This document shows positions 16,324 through 24,394 of a DNA stretch of 29,231 nt, one piece after another. Location of the stretch: positions 1 through 29,231 of the forward strand of contig PFRJ01000136.1 of the NCBI GenBank assembly GCA_002788515.1, written 5' to 3'. Within the stretch, counting starts at the first letter, position 1; each line of letters begins with the position of its first letter. This DNA comes from Nitrosopumilales archaeon CG_4_9_14_0_2_um_filter_34_16. GTDB taxonomy: Archaea; Thermoproteota; Nitrososphaeria; Nitrososphaerales; Nitrosopumilaceae. A program made the position numbers and the translations under genes. The notes under the pieces are model-generated. The model ran no database searches. It was not told the origin of the DNA and saw nothing but the letters and a program-made list of their open reading frames with translations.

Positions 16324-18117
16324 TTATTCTTCTGAGCTTTCACCACTAGTAATATCACCAATTCCATACTTGTCAATAACTTCCTCTCTTTGTTCATTTA
16401 ACCTATTGATTTCTTCTTGCTCCCGCTTTTCATCTCCCTGATATACAGTTCTAATTGGCCATGGAATTCTAATGTCATATTTTTTGAATTCTTCATACAT
16501 GATCATTCTCATCTCAGTTTTAGTTTTGAATTGTGATCCATAATTTCTTACATAAAGCCACAATGAAAAATCTAATGCTGAATCATTGAATTTGTTAAAT
16601 CTGACACCAGGTTGATTAATGTCCACATGAATATCTTTATCACATCCACAACTTGGTTTATTTTTGTCTAAATATGGACATCGTAACTGTACAACTAAAT
16701 GCTTCCCTTTACTATCTATGGATTCTTTCATTACACGTTTTCCAACTTTCACAAGAATTGCAGCTACTTGTTTAGGATCATTAAGATATGAAACACCTAC
16801 GTCCACAATTGCAGGTACCATTTTGATTTCTTTAGTGTAGTTGATAATCTGAGCATTTACTAACTGTCTTGTGGGAATTACCGCAAATGATTCATTTAAT
16901 GCATTTCGAATGTATGTTACTCTAGGCGTAATTTTGTGTACAATACCATTGTATCCTGTATCAAGCTGGATTCGTTCACCCTCTGAAAATATTTTGTCTT
17001 TTCGAATCAAAATATATGCAAAGTAATTCTGCATTGTTTCTTGTAATGCTAATCCAATTCCTATAGCTAAACCTCCTGTTGCAGTTGCAAGTACAATGAG
17101 ATCTATGCCCCACCAACTTATCACACCAATTATTACTCCAACAAAAATTCCCAATGGTAAAATTTGATTAATGGACTTTGGAAGATTTTTCCTTTTTCTA
17201 ATTGCATATCCTGGAGGTCTTCCACCTGGAACTATTGGATCATATCCTTCTAGTCTTTTTTCTTCTCTCCATGTATCGATTGGATAAATTTCTTCTTCTT
17301 CTTGTCCTAATCTTAATTTCTTTCCAGATTGATTATTACCAGAAAGGCATTTTTCTAAATAGTCTTCATATTTTCTTCTCTCTAATTTTTTCCATTCTTC
17401 ATATGGATTTTTTACTAATTCTTCATAACTACCAATTGGTAATCCCATAGATGTTCTAAATTCTTCAAGAAATTTTTTACCTTCTTCAGTTTTTAGCTTT
17501 TCTTCAAATATTTCATCAGAAATATCTTCTGGTGTTTTTTTTGGTGGTACCCATTTGAAAAATTTGTGAAATAAATCGCCATCATCATCAAGAAAACCTC
17601 TCATGTCTTTCCAAGATTCAAAATCTTCTTTTTCAAGTTTAGATTTTTGAATCTTTGTGATAATTATTGTAATTAGTTGTGCTATCGCATATCCAATAAC
17701 TAGTATGTTGATAGTATTGAGAATTTTTGAAAATGTTTCTGCAGGAGTTAAAGATGCATTATTTTTCTCAACAATGTTCGTATCTGTGGAAATCAGATTC
17801 CCAGAATTTACTAACATTTCTTCATTAAAAAGATCAAAAGATTGAATGTATACGTTCATGCTAGTTATCAAAATTATTGCAAAAACTGGCAAAACTCCAA
17901 CTCTGACAAATCTTGAAAGATGAGGTCTAGTATAATTTAATTTTTGATTTTTAACCCAGTTTGTAAAGAAACGATATACGCTAACAATCCCAATAATCCC
18001 AATAATTAAAACTGCAAAAGCAATCTGTATTGCTTCAGATGAAGCAATTAATTGAAAAACATTTTGAAATTCATTTGTTTGTCCTGCAACTGCCCCAATA
18101 ATTTCATTTTCTGCCAT
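16324..18117 (-). CDS. Mechanosensitive ion channel, MscS family, with long cytoplasmic insert
   Basis: A tension-gated channel that protects against osmotic shock. The 597 residues include hydrophobic spans at about 30-50, 68-92, 133-153, 317-337 and 339-365. The last is the pore helix with the glycine-rich GGLAIGIGLALQETMQNYFA. The MscS beta-domain follows: KIFSEGERIQLDTGYNGIV, then ITPRVTYIRN and VIPTRQLVNAQIINYT. Between the third and fourth spans is a charged insert of about 160 residues. In the C-terminal domain Cys480, Cys490 and Cys492 sit in a short loop (CPYLDKNKPSCGC) not usual in MscS. It is probably the first gene of the run ending at Sir2. Confidence 0.9.
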   Translation of the reverse strand: MAENEIIGAVAGQTNEFQNVFQLIASSEAIQIAFAVLIIGIIGIVSVYRFFTNWVKNQKLNYTRPHLSRFVRVGVLPVFAIILITSMNVYIQSFDLFNEEMLVNSGNLISTDTNIVEKNNASLTPAETFSKILNTINILVIGYAIAQLITIIITKIQKSKLEKEDFESWKDMRGFLDDDGDLFHKFFKWVPPKKTPEDISDEIFEEKLKTEEGKKFLEEFRTSMGLPIGSYEELVKNPYEEWKKLERRKYEDYLEKCLSGNNQSGKKLRLGQEEEEIYPIDTWREEKRLEGYDPIVPGGRPPGYAIRKRKNLPKSINQILPLGIFVGVIIGVISWWGIDLIVLATATGGLAIGIGLALQETMQNYFAYILIRKDKIFSEGERIQLDTGYNGIVHKITPRVTYIRNALNESFAVIPTRQLVNAQIINYTKEIKMVPAIVDVGVSYLNDPKQVAAILVKVGKRVMKESIDSKGKHLVVQLRCPYLDKNKPSCGCDKDIHVDINQPGVRFNKFNDSALDFSLWLYVRNYGSQFKTKTEMRMIMYEEFKKYDIRIPWPIRTVYQGDEKREQEEINRLNEQREEVIDKYGIGDITSGESSEE

Positions 18118-18262
18118 TTACCCTACCTTTGTTTTCTAGAATACAAATGTTAACATCTATTATCGTTTCTAATTGATTTTTTTATTAATTTATTATACCT
18201 AAATAATTTTGTAATATTTTACAAGTTAACCTGAAATATCATGAAAAATTGAAATTATGTAT

Positions 18263-19621
18263 TCAGCTTGGAGTCATCATCGAGCTTTTTTGATTTTGAG
18301 AAATATTCGAAGAAGTCATTTTAATATCCTCAAAAAATCTTTGAATCTTCTCAATTCCCGCAACAATTCTTGGAGCATTATTTTTTACAAATTCTATTTT
18401 TTCAGAACTTGATTTTGGTTTATTATTGAGATAATTTTGATAAACTTTAGCCCCATCATAATCTACATAAGCAATTCTTGCACTAAAATCGCTTCTCTCC
18501 AAAACAAGACTATCACCACCTACAATTGCAGTATGATATGGGTGAACGATTAACGCCTCAGAGAGTTTTTGTGATGTGTCAATTTTAGACTTTTGTAAAT
18601 CGATTGCAAATGCATTAAAATCAGCTAGAAGATAAAATGTAGCATCAGGCTTTGTAATCTTTATTCCATCAATAGCAGATAGTGCATGATAAGTATACTC
18701 TCCCATTATCTGATGAACATTTCGAGTTATATCAAAATATTCATCAATTTCTTTACTGATTTCAAATCCTGCAATAGCAGCATGTTGAATCGGAGTTGAT
18801 ACCGCAGTATATTCTGTTGCAAGAATTTTTTTAAATTGTTTTTTTAGATCAATTGCATGTGATGGAAAAATTACATAACCTAATCTATAACCACCTGCAG
18901 CATGAGATTTGGATAATCCATTTGTAACAAATGTACCTTCAGGATAAATTTTTCCCATACTTACAAATTTTGAAAAATTATAAGTAGTCTGCGCATAAAT
19001 CTCATCAGAAATAACAGTAATATCTTGTTCTCTACACACATCTGTAATTTCTTCTAATTCTAATTCGTTGTATAGTAATCCTGTTGGATTATTAGGATTG
19101 TTTAAAATCAAAATCTTCTGTCTATCTTGTAGTCGAAGTGCTAATTTTCTTAGATCATTTGGAGAGATTTTTCTATTGGCACGAGTAGGCAACATGTGAT
19201 AATTCTTTTTTAAGAATCTAATTTGTGGGAGATAACCTAACCAAGCAGGAGTTGGTAAAATAACAGTTCCGTGTAACACCTCTAATAGATTAAAAATTAA
19301 TTCCTTTGTTCCAGGACCAACATAGATTCGTTCAGGGGACACATCTATTCTAAAATAATGTTTATTGTATTTTGAGATAGCATTACGTAATTCAGAAATT
19401 CCTGGAACTGGAGCATATGCTCCTTTGTCGGCATTTTTGATCAATGCTTCTTGAATTGGTTTTGGTACAGGAAACGGAGATTGTCCAAATGCAAATCCAT
19501 AGAAACCAAAACTACACTCAGGATGAGAACAAGTCGAGTGAAATTCTTGCAGAAATGTGTTTAGTTTAAGATTTTCAGGCATCTCAATATCTTCAACTTG
19601 CTGATCAACTATGAATTTCAA
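18263..19621 (-). CDS. PLP-dependent aminotransferase, class I/II
   Basis: 452 residues of aminotransferase fold type I. Visible features are the substrate/PLP segment GAYAPVPGISELRNAISKY, the PLP-ring motif LNNPNNPTG (173-181), Asp206 and Tyr209 in ISDEIYAQ, the Schiff-base Lys238 in NGLSKSHAAGGYRLGY, and a C-terminal Arg in SARIAYVDY that would bind the substrate carboxylate. The length exceeds the usual 390-410 because of an N-terminal extension with HSTCSHPECSFGFYG and a C-terminal tail of about 50 residues. Aspartate- or alanine-type transaminase is likely; the exact amino acid cannot be read. It is divergent from the KamA-like gene, with 180 bases between. Confidence 0.9.
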   Translation of the reverse strand: MKFIVDQQVEDIEMPENLKLNTFLQEFHSTCSHPECSFGFYGFAFGQSPFPVPKPIQEALIKNADKGAYAPVPGISELRNAISKYNKHYFRIDVSPERIYVGPGTKELIFNLLEVLHGTVILPTPAWLGYLPQIRFLKKNYHMLPTRANRKISPNDLRKLALRLQDRQKILILNNPNNPTGLLYNELELEEITDVCREQDITVISDEIYAQTTYNFSKFVSMGKIYPEGTFVTNGLSKSHAAGGYRLGYVIFPSHAIDLKKQFKKILATEYTAVSTPIQHAAIAGFEISKEIDEYFDITRNVHQIMGEYTYHALSAIDGIKITKPDATFYLLADFNAFAIDLQKSKIDTSQKLSEALIVHPYHTAIVGGDSLVLERSDFSARIAYVDYDGAKVYQNYLNNKPKSSSEKIEFVKNNAPRIVAGIEKIQRFFEDIKMTSSNISQNQKSSMMTPS

Positions 19622-19801
19622 TAGTGATTGTCATTTATCCATAGTAAATAAAGACTAGAGTAAAACAATAATTATAAAAAATTAGATTTTATCAATTTAA
19701 TTGAGTTCATCTAAAATATTTAGATTTTCAAGAAAGAATAATTATTTGTTCTATGACCAAATTATGTAACATTTAACAATGATGAATGAATTATTTAATG
19801 A

Positions 19802-21166
19802 ATGAGCCATCAAATAACATCATGGGATGATTCACCATCATTAAAATCATACACTTTATCAAATTTTCGTACTCTACCACAAATTCAGAGTCTTAGTGAA
19901 GAAACCCAATTTGAGATGGAAGTTGTTGGAAATGTTTTACCATTTAAGGCAAATAACTATGTTGTAGAACAATTAATTGATTGGACTAATATTCCTAATG
20001 ATCCTATGTTCATCCTGACTTTTCCTCAAAGGGAAATGCTAAAGCCAGAACATTATAACAAAATGGAAACTGCGTTAAAAAACAATTTAGACAAAAAAGA
20101 AATTACATCTGTTGCAAATGAAATTCGTTTACAACTAAATCCACATCCTGCAGGTCAAATGGAGCTTAATGTTCCAACTCTAAAAGATGGAACTAAATTA
20201 TATGGAATGCAACATAAATACAAAGAAACTTGCCTCTTCTTTCCTAGTCAAAGTCAAACATGTCATGCATACTGTAGTTTTTGTTTTAGATGGCCTCAAT
20301 TTGTTGGAATGGATGAAATGAAATTTGCAATGCAAGAGGGAGAACAACTTGTTCAATATGTTAAAGAACATCCAGAGATCACTGATGTTCTTTTTACAGG
20401 AGGTGATCCAATGATTATGAGAGCACAAATATTTTCAAAGTATGTTGATGCTTTAATTGACGCAAAACTTCCAAATCTCAAAACAATTAGAATTGGAACA
20501 AAGGCATTGGCATATTGGCCTTACAAATTTCTGACAGATTCTGATTCTCAAGAAATGTTAGATATTTTTAGAAAGATTACTGATAGTGGATTACATCTTG
20601 CATTCATGGCACACTTTAATCATTTGAATGAATTATCAACAAATGCTGTAAAACAAGCAATAAAGGCAGTAAGATCAACCGGTGCTCAAATTAGAACCCA
20701 ATCTCCTCTTTTAGCACATATCAACGATGATGCAGAGATGTGGGCAAAAATGTGGACTAAACAGGTTCAGTTAGGATGTATTCCGTACTACATGTTTGTA
20801 GTTAGAGATACTGGTGCTCAACACTATTTTGGAATTCCACTAGTCAAAGCATATCAAATTTTTAAAAAAGCATATTCATCAGTGAGTGGATTAGCAAGAA
20901 CTGTTCGTGGACCCAGTATGTCTGCAACACCAGGTAAAATTCACATTATTGGAACTGCAGATCTTAATGATCAAAAAGTGATTGTTTTGAGATTTCTGCA
21001 AGGTAGAAATCCTGACTGGGTACAAATCCCATTTTTTGCAAAATATGATGAACAAGCAATATGGTTAGATGATCTAAAACCTGCACTAACTGAGAAATTC
21101 TTCTTTGATGAGGAGATGAAAAATTTCAAAAAATTAAATCCTCTCGATGACTATCCAGAGTCCTAG
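19802..21166 (+). CDS. KamA-family radical SAM enzyme (lysine 2,3-aminomutase-like)
   Basis: 454 residues. The radical SAM cluster motif is CHAYCSFC (Cys154, Cys158, Cys161), in the form QTCHAYCSFCFRWPQFVG typical of lysine 2,3-aminomutases, followed by the SAM-binding VLFTGGDPMIM. Near the C-terminal end of the barrel ATPGKIHIIG supplies Lys379 where KamA proteins have their PLP lysine in a GGGGK motif. The motif is altered, so the substrate may differ from lysine. If it makes beta-lysine the product could be an osmolyte precursor, but no acetyltransferase (ablB) is nearby. Start at the ATG; a TATA-like ATTATTTAATG overlaps the region just upstream. Confidence 0.85.
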   Translation: MSHQITSWDDSPSLKSYTLSNFRTLPQIQSLSEETQFEMEVVGNVLPFKANNYVVEQLIDWTNIPNDPMFILTFPQREMLKPEHYNKMETALKNNLDKKEITSVANEIRLQLNPHPAGQMELNVPTLKDGTKLYGMQHKYKETCLFFPSQSQTCHAYCSFCFRWPQFVGMDEMKFAMQEGEQLVQYVKEHPEITDVLFTGGDPMIMRAQIFSKYVDALIDAKLPNLKTIRIGTKALAYWPYKFLTDSDSQEMLDIFRKITDSGLHLAFMAHFNHLNELSTNAVKQAIKAVRSTGAQIRTQSPLLAHINDDAEMWAKMWTKQVQLGCIPYYMFVVRDTGAQHYFGIPLVKAYQIFKKAYSSVSGLARTVRGPSMSATPGKIHIIGTADLNDQKVIVLRFLQGRNPDWVQIPFFAKYDEQAIWLDDLKPALTEKFFFDEEMKNFKKLNPLDDYPES

Positions 21167-21221
21167 AATTTCTTGAATAGTAAATAAAACATTTTTAAAA
21201 TAAGATTTAGTTTTTGTAGTA

Positions 21222-21857
21222 TTGAAATTAAAACTCTTATTTTCATCGTTATTGATAATTCCATTTTTTTCTGGAATTGCTTATGGGCACACAATTGACT
21301 CTATAGGAGAATATAGAGTTGAAATTGGTTGGATGAATGAGCCAGTTGTTTCAGGCGATACAAATGCAATTGAGTTCTATGTTAGTCCACTTATATCTGG
21401 ACTAGATCTAAAAGATCAAGTTTTTAAAAACGGGATCTCAGGTTTGAATAAAACGGTAAAAATCCAACTAGTCTACAAAGATGAAAGCATTATGCTTCCT
21501 TTATCTCCTGATCACAACATTCCAGGAAAATATTATGCATTTGTAAATCCAACTATTTCTGGATTTTATCAAGCAAATATTTTAGGAATAATTGAAGACA
21601 CACCAATTAGTTTATCAATGCATCCACCAAAAGTTGAAGAACGTTCTTACATTGAATTTCCCGAACCAACCGATCTTACTTTAACACAAATGATAGATGG
21701 ACATACTACATTAATTGCAGATATCAATAATCTGAAAGAATCGGTAAAGAATCTAGAAGAAACACAAACAAACGATATGGGATATGTTGGTATTGGTGTA
21801 GGTATAATTGGTATTGTAATTGCAATAATTGCACTTGTAAAATCTAAAAACACCTAA
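21222..21857 (+). CDS. Secreted, C-terminally anchored protein of unknown function
   Basis: 211 residues from TTG at 21222. A signal peptide (1-22, LLFSSLLIIPFFSGIAYG) is followed by a His at the predicted mature N-terminus (GHTIDSIGEYRVEIGW). Residues 23-150 form a beta-rich domain with PLSPDHNIPGKYYAFVNPT and LSMHPPKVEERSYIEFPEP. A short helical stalk (160-185) and a C-terminal membrane span (about 187-206) end in KSKNT. The arrangement resembles extracytoplasmic CopC/YtkA-like beta-sandwich proteins, and the N-terminal His is suggestive of copper binding, but this is inference. It is transcribed alone. Confidence 0.65.
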   Translation: MKLKLLFSSLLIIPFFSGIAYGHTIDSIGEYRVEIGWMNEPVVSGDTNAIEFYVSPLISGLDLKDQVFKNGISGLNKTVKIQLVYKDESIMLPLSPDHNIPGKYYAFVNPTISGFYQANILGIIEDTPISLSMHPPKVEERSYIEFPEPTDLTLTQMIDGHTTLIADINNLKESVKNLEETQTNDMGYVGIGVGIIGIVIAIIALVKSKNT

Positions 21858-21918
21858 TACATGTGTAATAACCTACAAGTATAGGAAATATGAAAAATTA
21901 ACTTTGTTGGTGTAAAGA

Positions 21919-23064
21919 ATGGTGGAAAGTAACTATGATATTTTAGGAATAATAGAAAATTCAACTGAGAAAGAAATTCGTGATGCATTTAGACGATTAG
22001 CACTTCAATTTCATTCAGATCGTGGAGGAGAAAATGAACAATTTATCAAAATTAAACAAGCATATGATGATCTGAAAATTGGTAAAAAATATCCTGATAC
22101 AGATAATCAAAAAATAAAAAATTCAAAAGTATATTCGGGTGACACTGAAGCTGATGTAAGAAGAAAAAATCAGATTTTGGGTCAGGAACTATTCAATGAA
22201 ATGAAAACTGCTGAAGAATGGGCTGGAGTATTGAATAGAACTAATACTATTGGAACAAGATTATTTGGTTCAAAAACTCTTGGTGAAATTGAACTAGAAA
22301 GAAAAGCAAATGGATCATTATCTATAAAAGGAAATTTCATGGCAGGAAGTTTAACTTATGATGGTTCAATAGTGATGCAAGGAAGCATAACTAGTCCATC
22401 ATGGACACAAGAATTTCAAACGAATATACATTTGACTAAAGGTGATTTTAAATTTATTGACCCATTAGAAAATAAATACAAAATTGAAAATGGTGCTAGA
22501 ATAATTGTAGATAATGGTAATGTTGTTGTGGGAAATATTTATGGAAGGAAATATCGTGTTGAAGATCCAGATGGTAGAGTAGGTGTATTTCAAATTCAAG
22601 AACATCGAACTCACATTTCAGCTCTTAATGGAAAAATCATTGCAGAAAATCTTGCAAATACTGTATTACTTGAAGCAGATACAATCATTGTTCTTAATGT
22701 AGAAGATGATGTAATATTATCTGCACGTGAAATTTTATTTTACGGCGGAAAGTTAACTTATGATTCTATTATTGAATTAAAACAAGGTGGTTCAATAAGA
22801 TTTTTTGAAACTTTCTCAATTCAAGGTCTTAGTGGTGATGCAATTATTAAACTTGAAAATGGAAAAAAAATTAGACTATTTGATCTCAAAACTAAAAAAA
22901 TTAAAGATTTGGCTGATGAATTTGTCTCAAATAAAGAGAATTATGCCAAAGATGCTACTATGGTAGGGCATGGATTTACAATAACCTATGATATGTTAGA
23001 TAATCTTTCAAAAAAACCTACTAAAAAACAAAAACAAAGTTGGGCATCAAAATTTGGATTTTAA
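21919..23064 (+). CDS. J-domain protein with beta-repeat C-terminal region
   Basis: 381 residues. Residues 5-52 are a clear J-domain: YDILGIIENSTEKEIRDAFR, then RLALQFHSDRGGENEQFI and IKQAYDDL. The Hsp70-stimulating HPD triad is HSD here (His32, Ser33, Asp34). No glycine/phenylalanine-rich or zinc-finger region follows. From about 110 to 335 the protein is a long series of short beta strands with recurrent glycines (for example NGSLSIKGNFMAGSLTYDGS and GKIIAENLANTVLLEADTII), resembling a beta-solenoid. It is not DnaJ and not DjlA. A scaffold role with a J-domain that may no longer drive Hsp70 is my inference. Confidence 0.7.
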   Translation: MVESNYDILGIIENSTEKEIRDAFRRLALQFHSDRGGENEQFIKIKQAYDDLKIGKKYPDTDNQKIKNSKVYSGDTEADVRRKNQILGQELFNEMKTAEEWAGVLNRTNTIGTRLFGSKTLGEIELERKANGSLSIKGNFMAGSLTYDGSIVMQGSITSPSWTQEFQTNIHLTKGDFKFIDPLENKYKIENGARIIVDNGNVVVGNIYGRKYRVEDPDGRVGVFQIQEHRTHISALNGKIIAENLANTVLLEADTIIVLNVEDDVILSAREILFYGGKLTYDSIIELKQGGSIRFFETFSIQGLSGDAIIKLENGKKIRLFDLKTKKIKDLADEFVSNKENYAKDATMVGHGFTITYDMLDNLSKKPTKKQKQSWASKFGF

Positions 23065-23118
23065 AAAATAATTAGGTTCAAAAATCAATTTTAAGGCTTG
23101 ATAATTACCATTTCTGAT

Positions 23119-23125
23119 AAATATA
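23119..23125 (+). promoter_or_regulatory. TATA box of the extended PII-like gene
   Basis: AAATATA about 24 bases before the GTG start at 23147. The spacing predicts a transcript starting at or next to the start codon, which supports GTG as the true start of a leaderless mRNA. Confidence 0.45.
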
Positions 23126-23146
23126 CCTCTTTTTTGAAAATAATTA

Positions 23147-23728
23147 GTGAAAAAAATAGAGGCTGTGATTAAGAGGAAAAATTTTCCTACAATCAAAACC
23201 CATTTGAATACAATTGGAACTTACATTATTGATAAACGAAATTTAGATGACAGTCATATTTATGATGAATCTCAAGGTTCTCGTGTTGGTTCTACAGGAT
23301 TAAAATCAATACCTCTTGCAAAAATCGAAATGGTAGTTTATGATAAAGATGCTAGAAAAGTAGTTGAATTGATTTCCAAAAATTCTGGTTTGTCTTCACA
23401 TCATGGAGGAAAAATCTTTGTCTCTGAAATGGAAGAGGTTGTAGATATGGAAACACTTGATGGACAACAAGATCTTGAAATTAGTTTTGAAGAAAAAATT
23501 AAATCAAAACAATTGCCTAAACGAAGTAGATTTGTTCCATTACAAAAATTTACTCTAAATAAACTTCAGGTGATTTATGAAGAAAATAAAGAAACACTTA
23601 GAGATGATTATAGAATAAAAACGTTTAGTGATTTTGTAAACTATTGTATTATGAAAACATTACCAACAATAGAAAAACAGCTAAAGAATACTACAATTAT
23701 TTATGGAAATAATTTTGGTGATTTTTAA
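23147..23728 (+). CDS. PII-like protein with C-terminal extension
   Basis: 193 residues from GTG. Residues 1-110 follow the PII plan: strand KKIEAVIKRKNFPTIKTHL, a T-loop-like region (about 36-57, YDESQGSRVGSTGLKSIP), AKIEMVVYDKDARKVVELI, and HHGGKIFVSEMEEVVDMETL in place of the usual GDGKIFV...IRTGE. The TGE triad of true GlnB/GlnK proteins is lost and residues 113-193 are an extra basic then helical domain (RSRFVPLQKFTLNKLQVIYE and TFSDFVNYCIMKTLP). I infer a diverged PII sensor with an added output domain. It converges on the glnK operon with Amt beyond, so ammonium signalling is the likely context. Confidence 0.7.
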   Translation: MKKIEAVIKRKNFPTIKTHLNTIGTYIIDKRNLDDSHIYDESQGSRVGSTGLKSIPLAKIEMVVYDKDARKVVELISKNSGLSSHHGGKIFVSEMEEVVDMETLDGQQDLEISFEEKIKSKQLPKRSRFVPLQKFTLNKLQVIYEENKETLRDDYRIKTFSDFVNYCIMKTLPTIEKQLKNTTIIYGNNFGDF

Positions 23729-23817
23729 TAATATCCGTTAAACAATGCTAATCCTACCAACGTCATTCCCACTGCTGCAAATACTAGTTTAGCAATAAAA
23801 ATTTTGGATAATTTCAT
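23725..23817 (-). CDS. Tiny one-pass membrane peptide, 30 residues
   Basis: A 30-codon ORF starting MKLSKIFIAKLVFAAVG and ending LALFNGYY. It is one hydrophobic helix preceded by lysines, so probably a single-span membrane peptide. Its ATG overlaps the TGA of the upstream 43-codon ORF in an ATGA arrangement, which is strong evidence for translational coupling and for reality. It fills the space to the convergent PII-like gene, whose stop it overlaps by four bases. Function unknown. Confidence 0.5.
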   Translation of the reverse strand: MKLSKIFIAKLVFAAVGMTLVGLALFNGYY

Positions 23818-23945
23818 ACAACTAAACCAACAACTAGTGGTATAACAATGATTCCTCCGATCACAATAACTTTGAGAATATCTTTAGGTTCTAATTTCTT
23901 CATCTCTTCTCTATGAAATAATTTGCTCTTACGAATTGAAACCAT
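23814..23945 (-). CDS. Small one-pass membrane protein, 43 residues
   Basis: A 43-codon ORF. The N-terminal 21 residues are charged (MVSIRKSKLFHREEMKKLEP) and the rest is a hydrophobic helix (ILKVIVIGGIIVIPLVVG). It begins four bases after the glnK stop and its own stop overlaps the start of the 30-codon ORF, so the three genes look like one operon. The shape is that of a small membrane partner protein; no family is recognised. Confidence 0.55.
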   Translation of the reverse strand: MVSIRKSKLFHREEMKKLEPKDILKVIVIGGIIVIPLVVGLVV

Positions 23946-23949
23946 GATT

Positions 23950-24279
23950 TTAGATTGTACTATCTCCTTCATCACCTGTAGCAATATCTACTGCCCGTAA
24001 AATTTGTGAAACAAAGATCTTACCTACTCTTCCATTATCTCTGATAATTCCTATGACTTCATCTTCTTTTGAATCTGAAATTATGGCTTCTAATCTATAT
24101 TTGTCATTAAATTGAGGCACAAAAATTTCACTTCCTTTTGATGCGTGAATTTCAGATCCTGGTTTCTTTCCTCTTCCTCTTACTTTGGATACTGTGAGAC
24201 CACCAATACCAATTTTTTTTAATCCTTCACTAATTGCCATAACATCATTTTCTCCTAATATGACTTCTATTTTGAGCAT
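23950..24279 (-). CDS. glnK: PII nitrogen regulatory protein (GlnK-like)
   Basis: A trimeric sensor of 2-oxoglutarate and ATP/ADP that usually controls Amt or glutamine synthetase. The 109 residues include LKIEVILGENDVMAISEGLK, VSKVRGRGKKPGSE (the equivalent of VKGFGRQKG), a T-loop without the modified Tyr (about 40-56), and the C-terminal signature GRVGKIFVSQILRAVDIATG (83-102). The missing Tyr excludes uridylylation. It is divergent from amt, sharing a 115-base intergenic region with a triple repeat. A TATA-like element (24305-24313) lies about 30 bases before its ATG. Confidence 0.9.
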   Translation of the reverse strand: MLKIEVILGENDVMAISEGLKKIGIGGLTVSKVRGRGKKPGSEIHASKGSEIFVPQFNDKYRLEAIISDSKEDEVIGIIRDNGRVGKIFVSQILRAVDIATGDEGDSTI

Positions 24280-24304
24280 TTAGTAGTTGTATTACAATTT
24301 ACAC

Positions 24305-24313
24305 AAATATAAT
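24305..24313 (-). promoter_or_regulatory. TATA box of the glnK operon
   Basis: AATTATATT on the minus strand, about 30 bases upstream of the GlnK ATG, the correct range for an archaeal box A with a very short leader. The triple repeat lies directly upstream of it. Confidence 0.4.
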
Positions 24314-24322
24314 TTCTGATTT

Positions 24323-24355
24323 TGATAATCAAATGATAATCAAATGATAATCAAA
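24323..24355 (+). repeat. Triple 11-bp direct repeat in the glnK-amt promoter region
   Basis: Three perfect head-to-tail copies of TGATAATCAAA occupy the middle of the divergent intergenic region. The 11-bp period is close to one DNA turn, so a protein could contact the same face three times. The repeat lies between the glnK TATA element and the AT-rich amt promoter (about 24366-24380). A regulator-binding array is inferred; replication slippage is the simple alternative. Confidence 0.75.
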
Positions 24356-24394
24356 TTTAGTCATTGTTATTAATTTAAAATTAAATTTTTTATC

